DNA of 64,000 nt from Pseudomonas laurentiana (lineage in GTDB: Bacteria; Pseudomonadota; Gammaproteobacteria; Pseudomonadales; Pseudomonadaceae), in the NCBI RefSeq assembly GCF_014648275.1, contig NZ_BMQU01000015.1, positions 62,001-126,000 of the forward strand, read 5' to 3'. This document shows positions 53,958 through 62,296 of the stretch, piece after piece (within the stretch, counting starts at the first letter, position 1; every line of letters begins with the position of its first letter). The notes below the pieces were generated by a model, which did not search any database, was not told the origin of the DNA, and worked only from the letters and a program-made list of their open reading frames with translations. The position numbers were made by a program, and so were the translations under genes.

Positions 53958-54518
53958 ATGAATATTCCTAATTTGCTTACCGTTCTTCGCGTCCTGCTCA
54001 TTCCGATCTTCATTTTGTTGTTCTATATGCCGTACCACTGGAGCTATCTTGCTGCCAGCACGGTCTTTGCCATTGCCGCAGCGACCGACTGGCTGGATGG
54101 CTACCTGGCCCGGCGCCTGCAACAGAGCACACCGTTCGGTGCGTTTCTGGACCCTGTTGCCGACAAACTGATGGTTGCGGTAGCACTGGTACTGCTGGTT
54201 CAGGTGCATGCCAACCTGTGGCTGACCTTGCCGGCGGCGGTCATCATCGGGCGCGAAATCGTTGTCTCGGCATTGCGCGAGTGGATGGCCGAGCTTGGCG
54301 CCCGCGCGCACGTGGCGGTATCGAACCTGGGCAAATGGAAGACTGCCGCACAGATGCTGGCGTTGGTGATCCTGTTGGCCAACCCCCCCGTGCTCAGTTT
54401 CTGGGTAGTGCTGGGGTATTCGCTGCTGATGATCGCGGCGGGCCTGACCCTGTGGTCGATGCAACAGTACCTGCGGGCGGCCTGGCCACACCTGCGGGAA
54501 GGTTCAGAAAAAAAATAA
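53958..54518 (+). CDS. pgsA: CDP-diacylglycerol-glycerol-3-phosphate 3-phosphatidyltransferase
   Basis: The 186-residue integral membrane enzyme has the CDP-alcohol phosphotransferase motif [20 protein letters not shown], continued by LDPVADK, with the conserved aspartates. It makes phosphatidylglycerophosphate. The start at 53958 ([16 protein letters not shown]) is the family start; an upstream ATG at 53940 would add six residues. It follows uvrC by 32 bases and precedes tRNA-Gly. Confidence 0.95.
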   Translation: MNIPNLLTVLRVLLIPIFILLFYMPYHWSYLAASTVFAIAAATDWLDGYLARRLQQSTPFGAFLDPVADKLMVAVALVLLVQVHANLWLTLPAAVIIGREIVVSALREWMAELGARAHVAVSNLGKWKTAAQMLALVILLANPPVLSFWVVLGYSLLMIAAGLTLWSMQQYLRAAWPHLREGSEKK

Positions 54519-54539
54519 AACTTTTTTTGAATCAAAGGC

Positions 54540-54567
54540 TTGACGGGGTTTTTAAAATCGCTAGAAT
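54540..54567 (+). promoter_or_regulatory. Sigma70 promoter of tRNA-Gly
   Basis: TTGACG, 16 bases, TAGAAT, ending 18 bases before the tRNA 5' end. Both hexamers are close to consensus. Confidence 0.7.
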
Positions 54568-54585
54568 AGCCTCCATCAAGACGAC

Positions 54586-54661
<76 letters not shown>

Positions 54662-54705
54662 AATTTGGTGCAGCGAATCTTGATAGTAAAGGTGCGCTGC
54701 ACATG

Positions 54706-54738
54706 AAAAACCCCAAGGTGAAAGCCTTGGGGTTTTTT
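54706..54738 (+). terminator. Rho-independent terminator after tRNA-Gly
   Basis: CCCCAAGG and CCTTGGGG pair around a TGAAAG loop, flanked by A and T runs, with six T at the end. It ends the tRNA transcript. The next 158 bases up to the AraC gene show nothing further. Confidence 0.9.
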
Positions 54739-54896
54739 GTTGTGCGTTATTTTGATAGCAAGATGAGCATCCGGCCCCGACGCTGTTCAGGCGCTCGCGA
54801 TGCCACGCTCAGGTGCCACCGCTCGACAAGCCTACCCATCGCTCCAGGAAGGTGCTCTGACCCCTATCAAGCGGGTGGTCACGCAACGGCAATGAG

Positions 54897-55892
54897 TCAG
54901 CAACGCGTCAGCCAGGCCGCCTGTTCACAGGTCACGCCACTGCCGAACCGTTCACGGTAGACGGAGGGCGGTAGGCCGACAGTGTTGCGAAACGCTTTGC
55001 GAAAGCTTTCCACCGAGCGATAGCCGCACACTTGCGCAATGCTGGTGGTGCTCTGGTCGGTGCTTTCCAGCAAATCCCGGGCGCGGCTCAGGCGTTCCTG
55101 TTGCAGCCAGGCCTTGGGCGATAACCCGGTGGTTTCAACAAAGCGCCTGAGAAAGGTGCGTTCGCTCATGGCCACCTGGCTGGCCATCTCACAGACGCTC
55201 AACGGTTCGTCCAGGTGTTCGCGAGCCCATTGCAGCACGCGGGTCAGTTCGTTGCGCGGTGATTTGCTCACCGGTGTCACGATGAATTGTGACTGGCCGC
55301 CGGTGCGCTGGGGCGCCATGACCAGGCGTCGGGCCACCGAGTTGGCGATGTGTGTGCCGAAGTCGCGGACGATCAGGTGCAGGCAGGCATCAATGCCGGC
55401 GGCGCTGCCCGCCGAGGTAATCAGTTGCCCCGAATCGACGTACAGCACGTTCGGGTCAACCGTGATCAGCGGAAAGCGTTCGGCCAGCTCATCGGAGAGT
55501 TGCCAGTGGGTCGTTACCGTTTTGCCATCGAGCAAACCGGTGGCGGCGAGGAGGAACACCCCGGAGCAGATCGACAACAAGCGGGCGCCCCGTGCGTGGG
55601 CACTGCGCAATGCGTGCAACAACGCCTCGGGAGGAGCTTCGTGGCGACTGCGCCAGCCCGGAATAATGATGGTCTGTGCGCTGTCGAGCAGCTCCAGCCC
55701 GGCATCGACACTGATTTGAATGCCGCCCAGCGCATACATGGGGCCGGAGTCGACGGCAGCAATCTGGCATTTGTACCAAGGGACATCGAGTTCCGGGCGC
55801 GGCAGGCCGAAAATCTCCAGCGCGATGCCAAACTCGAAAACGCAGAGGCCTTTATAGGCCAGGATGGCGACAGTTCCAGGGTGGTCGTGCAT
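54897..55892 (-). CDS. ftrA: GlxA/FtrA-type AraC family transcriptional regulator
   Basis: The 331-residue protein has an N-terminal DJ-1/PfpI-like domain (VAILAYKGLCVFEFGIALEIFG; the nucleophile-elbow cysteine in SICSGVFLLAATGLLDG) and a C-terminal AraC HTH pair (LSVCEMASQVAMSERTFLRRF; SIAQVCGYRSVESFRKAFR). This layout is that of FtrA/GlxA-type regulators of amine and amino-acid use. It is divergent from the aspartate-semialdehyde dehydrogenase gene across a 446-base gap. Its effector and targets are unknown, and the name FtrA is by similarity only. Confidence 0.8.
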   Translation of the reverse strand: MHDHPGTVAILAYKGLCVFEFGIALEIFGLPRPELDVPWYKCQIAAVDSGPMYALGGIQISVDAGLELLDSAQTIIIPGWRSRHEAPPEALLHALRSAHARGARLLSICSGVFLLAATGLLDGKTVTTHWQLSDELAERFPLITVDPNVLYVDSGQLITSAGSAAGIDACLHLIVRDFGTHIANSVARRLVMAPQRTGGQSQFIVTPVSKSPRNELTRVLQWAREHLDEPLSVCEMASQVAMSERTFLRRFVETTGLSPKAWLQQERLSRARDLLESTDQSTTSIAQVCGYRSVESFRKAFRNTVGLPPSVYRERFGSGVTCEQAAWLTRC

Positions 55893-56338
55893 TTGGCGGA
55901 AACTTACCGTTTATTGTCGAATGCCGCACTGTAGCCGACCGATTGAGTCCCCTACAATCACGGCCGGACAATCACCGAGTGAACAGGCGACAGCGCTTTA
56001 CCCAAGCGACAGTCGCATTGTCGGCGGCCAGTGCGAGTTGTCTCGATCTGTTACATGAACGGGTTCAAGTTCCCCCGTTGTTTGGTTTATGCCGTTAAAT
56101 CACTGAGTTGTTTCAGGGTCTGAGCTGCCAGAATAATACGGATTGATAACCCGCAGAAGTTAGGCGGTAGCGAGCGGGTGCTCGTTAAACAGCGCTTGCT
56201 CTATAAGGGTTATTCAGGACGCTGTGAGGTAAGGGACTCGTGCTGATGGTCCCGGCGGCGTTCGCGTTTGTCTGGCTGGCGCTAACGTTGTTCACCTGGA
56301 ACTCGATTCGGGCGCAACGGACGTATAAGGAGATTGAA
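55893..56338. other. Long upstream region of the aspartate-semialdehyde dehydrogenase gene
   Basis: This 446-bp gap has no supported gene. A possible promoter lies at 56108-56137 (TTGTTT, 18 bases, AATAAT), which would give a leader of about 200 bases. The leader holds a small hairpin CGAGC-GGGT-GCTCG near 56172. I see no known riboswitch pattern. Confidence 0.3.
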
Positions 56339-57328
56339 ATGAAAAAAATCGCTGTGGTTGGATGCACCGGCGCCGTGGGCATGACCATGCTCCAACTGCT
56401 TGAAAATACCGCGTACGAGGTGGTGTGCATGGCCTCGCCACGCTCGGCCGGCAAGCGACTGAAGGTCGGCGACAGCGAGCACTTGATCGAGCCCTTTTCG
56501 GTCGAAGGCTGCGCCACCTGCGACATCGTCTTCCTGTGTGTTTCAGGGGCGTTTGCCCTGGAGTACGGCGAGCGCCTCGCCCAGTCTTCCTATGTCATCG
56601 ATAACTCGTCGGCGTTCCGCTATGCCGATCACGTTCCGCTGTTGGTCCCACCCATCAACGGCCAGCGCTATGCCGGTGAAAAACTCATCGCCAACCCCAA
56701 CTGCTCGTCGGCCATTGCCTTGATGGTGCTTGGCCCGTTGCACCACGAGTATCAGCTCGACAGCGCGATCATTTCCACCTACCAGGCCGCCAGCGGCGCC
56801 GGGCAACCGGCGATGGAAGCGCTTCGGGAACGGGCCAAGGCTTTCACCGACTACGGCGATCACAACGGCGCCGAGCATTTCGCGCATAACCTAGCGTTCA
56901 ACGTGATCCCTCAGGTCGACTCGTTTGAAGACAACGGCTACACCCGCGAAGAAATGAAAGTGGTCTGGGAATTGCGCAAGGTGTTGGGCGAACCGGACCT
57001 GGCGATCAGCACCACCGCTGTGCGCGTGCCGACCCTGCGTTCCCATGCCGAAGCCTTGAGCCTGCGCTTCAAACAACCGATCCGCTCTCTGGCTCGCGTT
57101 CGCCAACTGCTCAGCGCCGCTCCAGGGGTTGAAGTGGTGGATGCGCCCGAGCAGGGCCGTTATCCGATGCCCATGACCTCGACCTACAAACACGCGGTAG
57201 AGGTCGGGCGGATCCGCTACAACCTGATCTACAAGGAGCACGGCCTGGACCTGTTCATCAGCGGCGATCAGCTGTTGCGCGGAGCGGCGCTGAACGCGTT
57301 CGAGATCATGCAATTGATCGACGATTGA
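56339..57328 (+). CDS. Aspartate-semialdehyde dehydrogenase family protein
   Basis: The 329-residue protein has the NADP motif VVGCTGAVGMTMLQLLE, the catalytic cysteine in NPNCSSAIAL, and the YQAASGAGQPAMEAL segment of aspartate-semialdehyde dehydrogenase. The family converts aspartyl phosphate to aspartate semialdehyde for lysine, threonine and methionine synthesis. It is of the short (about 330-residue) type and stands alone, away from leuB, usg or other asd genes, so it is probably an additional copy. AAGGAG precedes the ATG at 56339. A role with a related acyl phosphate is possible. Confidence 0.85.
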   Translation: MKKIAVVGCTGAVGMTMLQLLENTAYEVVCMASPRSAGKRLKVGDSEHLIEPFSVEGCATCDIVFLCVSGAFALEYGERLAQSSYVIDNSSAFRYADHVPLLVPPINGQRYAGEKLIANPNCSSAIALMVLGPLHHEYQLDSAIISTYQAASGAGQPAMEALRERAKAFTDYGDHNGAEHFAHNLAFNVIPQVDSFEDNGYTREEMKVVWELRKVLGEPDLAISTTAVRVPTLRSHAEALSLRFKQPIRSLARVRQLLSAAPGVEVVDAPEQGRYPMPMTSTYKHAVEVGRIRYNLIYKEHGLDLFISGDQLLRGAALNAFEIMQLIDD

Positions 57329-57914
57329 CGTCTGGTCCTTGCCGATCTCGCCATCAGGCCATTAGCCTCTGTCCACATGTTGCGACCAACGGATCTCTAC
57401 CGCCCTCAAGGCTATAATGACTCGTCCAAAACTGATCATTGAGCCTTGCATGGGCTTAGCTTGTGCATGAACAGGATTGATAGGCGTTTGCGATTTTGAT
57501 CAATCACTTTTGCGATATTTTTGATTAGATTGATCAGTGCAATCTTTCGCTAGGTGCTAGCGCTGAATCAGCGTGTATTGATTGCTAAAGGCATCGCGCT
57601 GGGCATCCAGGTAGCGCAGATGGGCATCTGCTCCGTCCTAGGCTCTGTACGAAAAGAGATGTCGCAAACACCGCATGGAACAAGCCAGCGAGACCATGGC
57701 TGCATAGCTTTTCGCGAGCTTGTCGAAGGTCGCAAAATACCGACCACGATAATGATTTCGCTGCGACGAGTGGCGTCAGCCAACTGCTTGAGGGCTGGGC
57801 CGCCAACATGAGCTCGTCGGGATGCCTGGTCAGCATCGCCGCATTCGACTACCTCAAAGCTTGCCCTCCAGAAAATTAGATAATATGTTAATTAAAATGG
57901 ATTCTGGAGGTGCC
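57329..57914. other. Intergenic region with AT-rich repeats and IS remnant
   Basis: This 586-bp region has no intact gene. An AT-rich part holds two direct copies of TTTGCGAT followed by TTGAT, at 57487-57500 and 57509-57525, 22 bases apart, and further TTGAT units. Their spacing of two helical turns suggests a regulator site. The right half contains a transposase fragment at 57638-57775. It marks the joint between the asd-like gene and the PQQ module. Confidence 0.5.
57638..57775 (-). pseudogene. C-terminal remnant of an IS5-family transposase
   Basis: Read on the minus strand, this stretch gives a 45-codon tail ending HLFSYRA-stop that contains RGRYFATFDKLAKSYAAMV and SLACSMRCLRH. This is the usual C-terminal helix of IS5-family DDE transposases (Tyr/Phe-Asp-Lys-Leu-Ala followed by a hydrophobic helix). 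An in-frame stop lies directly upstream, and no catalytic residues remain. The end GGCTCTGTACGAAAAG on the plus strand may be part of the terminal repeat. Confidence 0.6.
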
Positions 57915-58847
57915 ATGTTCTTGTCATCGAGCGAGCAAATCGGATTTGAATGCTGGTCTCAGTCTCTACGCAGTATCTGCGGCAGTTTCAGCACGTTGCC
58001 TTCGAGTCTTACCCGGCATTTCATCGGGGAAATCCACAGTCAGACGATTGGGGCGCTTGATACGGCGCATATTCGTACGAATGCCCGTTTGATCAGCCGT
58101 GAGCTGATTGGCGTCGAAAGTGACGACAGTCACTGCTTTCTCATTTTTCAGCGCAGTGGCCGCCAGCGGATCCGTCAGGCCGGGGTGGAGGTGGAACTGG
58201 GTCCGGAGGACATCGTGCTGGTGGACTCGGCGAGGTTGTTCGAGATCGAGCCGTTAGGGCTGGTGGAGAATGTATCGGTGCATCTGTCCCGGGATATCGT
58301 CACCCGTCAGTTCAAGGGCAATAGCCTCTTCGGCAAATTGTCGCGCAACAACGTTTCCAGTCGTATGATTCGTTCGCTGGTGCAGTCAATTGGCATGATT
58401 GGCGATGGTGCCGCCAATGGCGATGACGGACAGGCTATCCAGAGTGCGCTGGTGAGTCTGATGTTGCCGGCGATGTCCGACCGGGCGCAAGGGCAGGAGC
58501 ATCCACTGGAAAGCAGCACTCTATTTTTCACTGCGCTGCGTCTGGTGGATGAGTCGCTGCAGGATGTTGACCTAGGCCCAGCCTATCTCGCTGATCAGTT
58601 GCACACTTCAGTGCGCAGTCTTTACCGCCTTTTTGAAGAGCACGGTGAAAGCGTATCGCGCTATATACTCCGCACCCGCCTGAGCAAAGTGGCCCATGAC
58701 CTGTGCAGCCACCCTATGCGTAGTCAGTCGATTACGCAGATTGCCTTCAAGTGGGGCTTTGTCGATGTCGCCCATTTCAGCCGGGCGTTCAAGCGTCAGT
58801 TCGAAGTCTCGCCCCGTGACTATCGGGCTCATGCGTTCCAGAAGTGA
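57915..58847 (+). CDS. AraC family regulator, FeaR-like
   Basis: The 310-residue protein has an N-terminal AraC-binding-like domain (SRELIGVESDDSHCFLIFQRSGRQ) and a C-terminal HTH pair (AYLADQLHTSVRSLYRLFEEHG; ITQIAFKWGFVDVAHFSRAFKRQF). It resembles FeaR-type activators of genes for aldehydes, amines and alcohols. The start at 57915 is chosen for GGAGG four bases upstream. The next gene, a PQQ-dependent alcohol dehydrogenase in the same direction 177 bases on, is the likely target. Confidence 0.82.
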   Translation: MFLSSSEQIGFECWSQSLRSICGSFSTLPSSLTRHFIGEIHSQTIGALDTAHIRTNARLISRELIGVESDDSHCFLIFQRSGRQRIRQAGVEVELGPEDIVLVDSARLFEIEPLGLVENVSVHLSRDIVTRQFKGNSLFGKLSRNNVSSRMIRSLVQSIGMIGDGAANGDDGQAIQSALVSLMLPAMSDRAQGQEHPLESSTLFFTALRLVDESLQDVDLGPAYLADQLHTSVRSLYRLFEEHGESVSRYILRTRLSKVAHDLCSHPMRSQSITQIAFKWGFVDVAHFSRAFKRQFEVSPRDYRAHAFQK

Positions 58848-59024
58848 ACTCGGCGGTACTGGCAGAAAATGCCAACTGGATTGGCGGTCACAGTCAAGCG
58901 CAGTCCTCCCACAAAATTTCTAATAACACTATGTAGCGCAAGCTCTGCTATTGCGTGATCTGCGGGTGCTTTATGCCCTGTGGATTCATAAAAACAATAA
59001 AAGTGTCGTTGGAGTCTGAAATAC

Positions 59025-61136
59025 ATGAAAGCCCTCTTTCTGCTAGCGGGTCTCCCGTTACTGCTTTCCTCCCTGCATGCCTCGGCTGCCCAAAACGCGC
59101 ATCCGGCGCAGGTAGATGCGAAACGCCTGATTAATGCCAACCTCGAACCTGGCAACTGGATGAGCCACGGTCGTACCTATGACGAACAGCGTTACAGTCC
59201 GCTCAATGGTGTCAATGACAAGAATGTCAGTCAGCTCGGTGTGGCCTGGACCACCCGCCTTGACATCGACAGCGGTACCGAAGCGACGCCCTTGGTGGTT
59301 GATGGGGTGATGTATACCACCGGTGCCTTCAGCATCGTCTACGCGATGAATGCAGCCACCGGTGAACTGCTGTGGAAATACGATCCGAAAGTTCCGCCGG
59401 CCAACCTTAGCCAGGGCTGCTGCGGTCCAGTCAATCGCGGTGTCGCAGTATGGAACGGTAAAGTCTATGTCGGCAGTTTCGACGGTCGTCTTATCGCCCT
59501 GGATGCAGTTACTGGTCAGGAAGTCTGGTCGGTGGATACCATCCTCGATCGCTCCAAGAGCTACTCCATCACTGGCGCTCCGCGCATCGTCAAAGGCAAA
59601 GTGCTGATTGGCAACGGTGGCGCCGAGTTCGGTGTACGTGGCTACGTTACCGCCTACGACGCCGAAAGCGGCAAGGAAGCCTGGCGCTTCTACACCGTAC
59701 CGGGCGATCCGAAGCTGCCGCCGGAAAATCCGGCGATGGCCATGGCCCTCAAGACTTGGACCGGCGATAGCTGGGTAAAGTGGGGCGGCGGAGGCACGGC
59801 TTGGGACTCCATGGCCTATGATCCGGAACTGGATTTGCTCTACATAGGCACCGGAAACGGCTCGCCGTGGAATTACCAGTTCCGCAGCGAGGGCAAGGGC
59901 GACAACCTGTTCGTTTCGTCGATCCTGGCTCTGCGTCCGGACACTGGTGAGTACGTCTGGCACTATCAGGTCACGCCGCAGGACCGTTGGGACTACACCG
60001 CAACCCAGCACATGATTCTCGCCGACATCAAAGTTAACGGCCAGGTTCGTAAGGTGTTGATGCAGGCGCCGAAGAACGGCTTCTTCTATGTCCTGGACCG
60101 CACCAACGGCAAGCTGATCTCGGCGAAGAACTACGTGCCGGTGAACTGGGCCAGTGAGATTGATCTGAAGACTGGCCGTCCTGTGCTGACTGGAGCCGCG
60201 GACTACTCCAAGGAGCCGAAAGTTGTACAGCCAAGCTTCCTAGGCGGACATAACTGGCACCCAATGTCCTACAACCCCAACACCGGTTATGTGTACATTC
60301 CGGCCCAGCACACCCTGGCTGAGCTGAAGGCGGCCAAGGAGCCGGTTTTCTTCCCGAACAAGTCGGTGGTGAACTTCGGCCTGGACGTGCCCGACCTACC
60401 GGAGGATCCGAAAATCCTCAAGCAGATCCGCGACGCCTGGACCGGCGAGTTGATTGCTTGGGACCCGGTCAAGCAGGCGCCGGCCTGGAAGCAGCAGTAC
60501 ATCAGTGCAGGCAACGGCGGCACCCTGAGCACTGGCGGCAACCTGGTGTTCCAGGGCACCGCCGATGGAAGGGTTGTGGCCTACAGCGCCGACAAGGGCG
60601 AGATACTCTGGGAGCACCGTGCCAACTCCGGAGTGATGGCCGGACCCATTACCTACACCGTTGGCAACGACCAGTACGTGGCGTTTTCCGTGGGCTGGGG
60701 CGGTATCCTGCCGTTGCTGACCGGGCCGCTGACGAATAAGGGCAAGGTGCAGCCAGAGTCACGGATCATCGCCTTCAAGCTTGGCGCCAAGGGTGAACTA
60801 CCGCCGCCGCGTCAGGCACCAGTGTTCCCCAACGTCGACTTGGAGCTGACTGCCACGCCGGAGCAATTGGTCCAGGCGCGCGGTATGTTCAATGGCCTGT
60901 GCGCCGGCTGTCATGGCCTCAACGCCATCAGCGGCGGTGTGGTCCCGGACCTGCGCTACCTGACCAAGGACAAGCACGCGGCCTTCCCGGCGTTCGTCAG
61001 CGGCGCGCTGATCTATCGTGGCATGCCGAACTTCTCCGACATCCTTAAGCGCGAGGATATGGAGCTGATCCGTCAGTACCTGATCAAGCGCACCCACGAC
61101 CTCCAGGCCGACCTGAAGGCCACTGCCGCGCACTAA
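59025..61136 (+). CDS. PQQ-dependent quinohemoprotein alcohol dehydrogenase
   Basis: The 703-residue periplasmic enzyme has a signal peptide (cut near ASAA, residue 22), an eight-bladed propeller with tryptophan-docking repeats (GKVYVGSFDGRLIALDAVTG), the vicinal disulfide Cys132-Cys133, and a C-terminal cytochrome c domain with CAGCH at 626-630 and distal Met in GMPNF. It is a type II quinohemoprotein that oxidises alcohols and passes electrons to an external acceptor. GGAG precedes the ATG. PQQ synthesis genes are not here, but a PQQ-receptor-like gene is two genes downstream. Confidence 0.92.
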   Translation: MKALFLLAGLPLLLSSLHASAAQNAHPAQVDAKRLINANLEPGNWMSHGRTYDEQRYSPLNGVNDKNVSQLGVAWTTRLDIDSGTEATPLVVDGVMYTTGAFSIVYAMNAATGELLWKYDPKVPPANLSQGCCGPVNRGVAVWNGKVYVGSFDGRLIALDAVTGQEVWSVDTILDRSKSYSITGAPRIVKGKVLIGNGGAEFGVRGYVTAYDAESGKEAWRFYTVPGDPKLPPENPAMAMALKTWTGDSWVKWGGGGTAWDSMAYDPELDLLYIGTGNGSPWNYQFRSEGKGDNLFVSSILALRPDTGEYVWHYQVTPQDRWDYTATQHMILADIKVNGQVRKVLMQAPKNGFFYVLDRTNGKLISAKNYVPVNWASEIDLKTGRPVLTGAADYSKEPKVVQPSFLGGHNWHPMSYNPNTGYVYIPAQHTLAELKAAKEPVFFPNKSVVNFGLDVPDLPEDPKILKQIRDAWTGELIAWDPVKQAPAWKQQYISAGNGGTLSTGGNLVFQGTADGRVVAYSADKGEILWEHRANSGVMAGPITYTVGNDQYVAFSVGWGGILPLLTGPLTNKGKVQPESRIIAFKLGAKGELPPPRQAPVFPNVDLELTATPEQLVQARGMFNGLCAGCHGLNAISGGVVPDLRYLTKDKHAAFPAFVSGALIYRGMPNFSDILKREDMELIRQYLIKRTHDLQADLKATAAH

Positions 61137-61229
61137 GCCTCTCCGCCGCCCAACCAAAGCCTTGGCGGCCCCTGAAAAGGGGCTGCTCGGGGCTCTTCAC
61201 GCCAACAAAAACAACAACGAGAGTTCACC

Positions 61230-62090
61230 ATGAAGATCATCAGTCCCTCGACCCTGGCGACCGGCCTGGCTATGTTTGGTATTTCCCTGTCCACTCTGGC
61301 CGACGTAAAGCCCGATCCGGGTGACTACACGGCGCTGCCCAAGGGCACCGACGTGGTCGTGCTTTACCAGCAGAACCCGCGCGGAGACAAGGTTTACTCC
61401 GGCGGCAAGAAGGTCGCCGACGACCTCGACTTGGATATGACTGTCGGCGTTCTGCGTTTGATCCACTTCACCGACTTTTTCGGCACCGGGTACACCTGGG
61501 ATCCACAGATCGTTATCCCCTTCGGCCAGCAGGACATCGGCGCTAGCCATAGCAAGACGTCGGGGCTGGGCGATATCACCTTCGGCGGCACCTTGTGGAC
61601 CATTGGCGATCTGGAACACAACGAGCACCTCGGCTGGTCGGTGTTCTTTACTGCGCCTACCGGCAGCGACAAGAACGAAGGTTTTGCCCTCAGCAACAAC
61701 CGCTGGGCCGTGGACTTTCAAGTAGGCTACATCAAGGGCCTGACTGACAAAATCAGTTGGGATGTGATCGCCGAAGCTGAGTTCTATGACGACCAGCGCT
61801 CTACCGACGCGAAAAAGGACACGCTGCTGCAACTGCACAATCACTTGCGCTACAACTTCACACCTGACACTTATGCCGCTATCAGCTACAGGCACAACTG
61901 GGGCGCACGGGAAACCCTCGACGGCGAGACCTTGGCCACCAGTCACAACAACGGCACCGTCGGTTTCACCATGGCGACCATGGTCAACAAGCAATTGCAG
62001 TTGATGGGGCAGGTGATGCACGACACCTCGGTGCGTGAGGGTGTGAAGATCGATAATTCGCTGCAGTTTCGGCTGGCATATTTCTATTGA
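61230..62090 (+). CDS. SphA/MetA-type outer-membrane protein of degradation clusters
   Basis: The 286-residue protein has a signal peptide (cut near TLA, residue 24) and a beta-rich body of the family annotated as putative MetA-pathway of phenol degradation (PF13557). It starts GDYTALPKGTDVVVLYQQ and ends NSLQFRLAYFY with a terminal aromatic residue as in outer-membrane barrels. It probably forms a channel or sensor for the hydrophobic substrate of the alcohol dehydrogenase encoded 93 bases upstream. Its function is not established. Confidence 0.8.
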   Translation: MKIISPSTLATGLAMFGISLSTLADVKPDPGDYTALPKGTDVVVLYQQNPRGDKVYSGGKKVADDLDLDMTVGVLRLIHFTDFFGTGYTWDPQIVIPFGQQDIGASHSKTSGLGDITFGGTLWTIGDLEHNEHLGWSVFFTAPTGSDKNEGFALSNNRWAVDFQVGYIKGLTDKISWDVIAEAEFYDDQRSTDAKKDTLLQLHNHLRYNFTPDTYAAISYRHNWGARETLDGETLATSHNNGTVGFTMATMVNKQLQLMGQVMHDTSVREGVKIDNSLQFRLAYFY

Positions 62091-62296
62091 TGCCATTCGC
62101 TGGGGTAATGGGCTGCAAGGCGGCCCCAATCTCCTGCTTTCGAGTGAGCAACCTTCGTACCCTGCGCTTTTAACTCCCGCTTAAATAGTCATGTGCTTTT
62201 GAGTTTGCGCATGGTCGCCCTGAAGAGCGTTCAACCCAAGTGTGAGGGTGAGCCGGTACGTTGGAGAACTTTCAGCGGGACCAAGTGGAACAGTCC

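Noticed and set aside
56130-56338. Lysine or other known riboswitch in the leader of the aspartate-semialdehyde dehydrogenase gene.
   Set aside because: None of the conserved core elements of known amino-acid riboswitches could be recognised; only small hairpins are present.
57413-57418. TATAAT hexamer after the aspartate-semialdehyde dehydrogenase gene as a promoter.
   Set aside because: No acceptable -35 hexamer is found 15-19 bases upstream and no gene follows within a reasonable distance.
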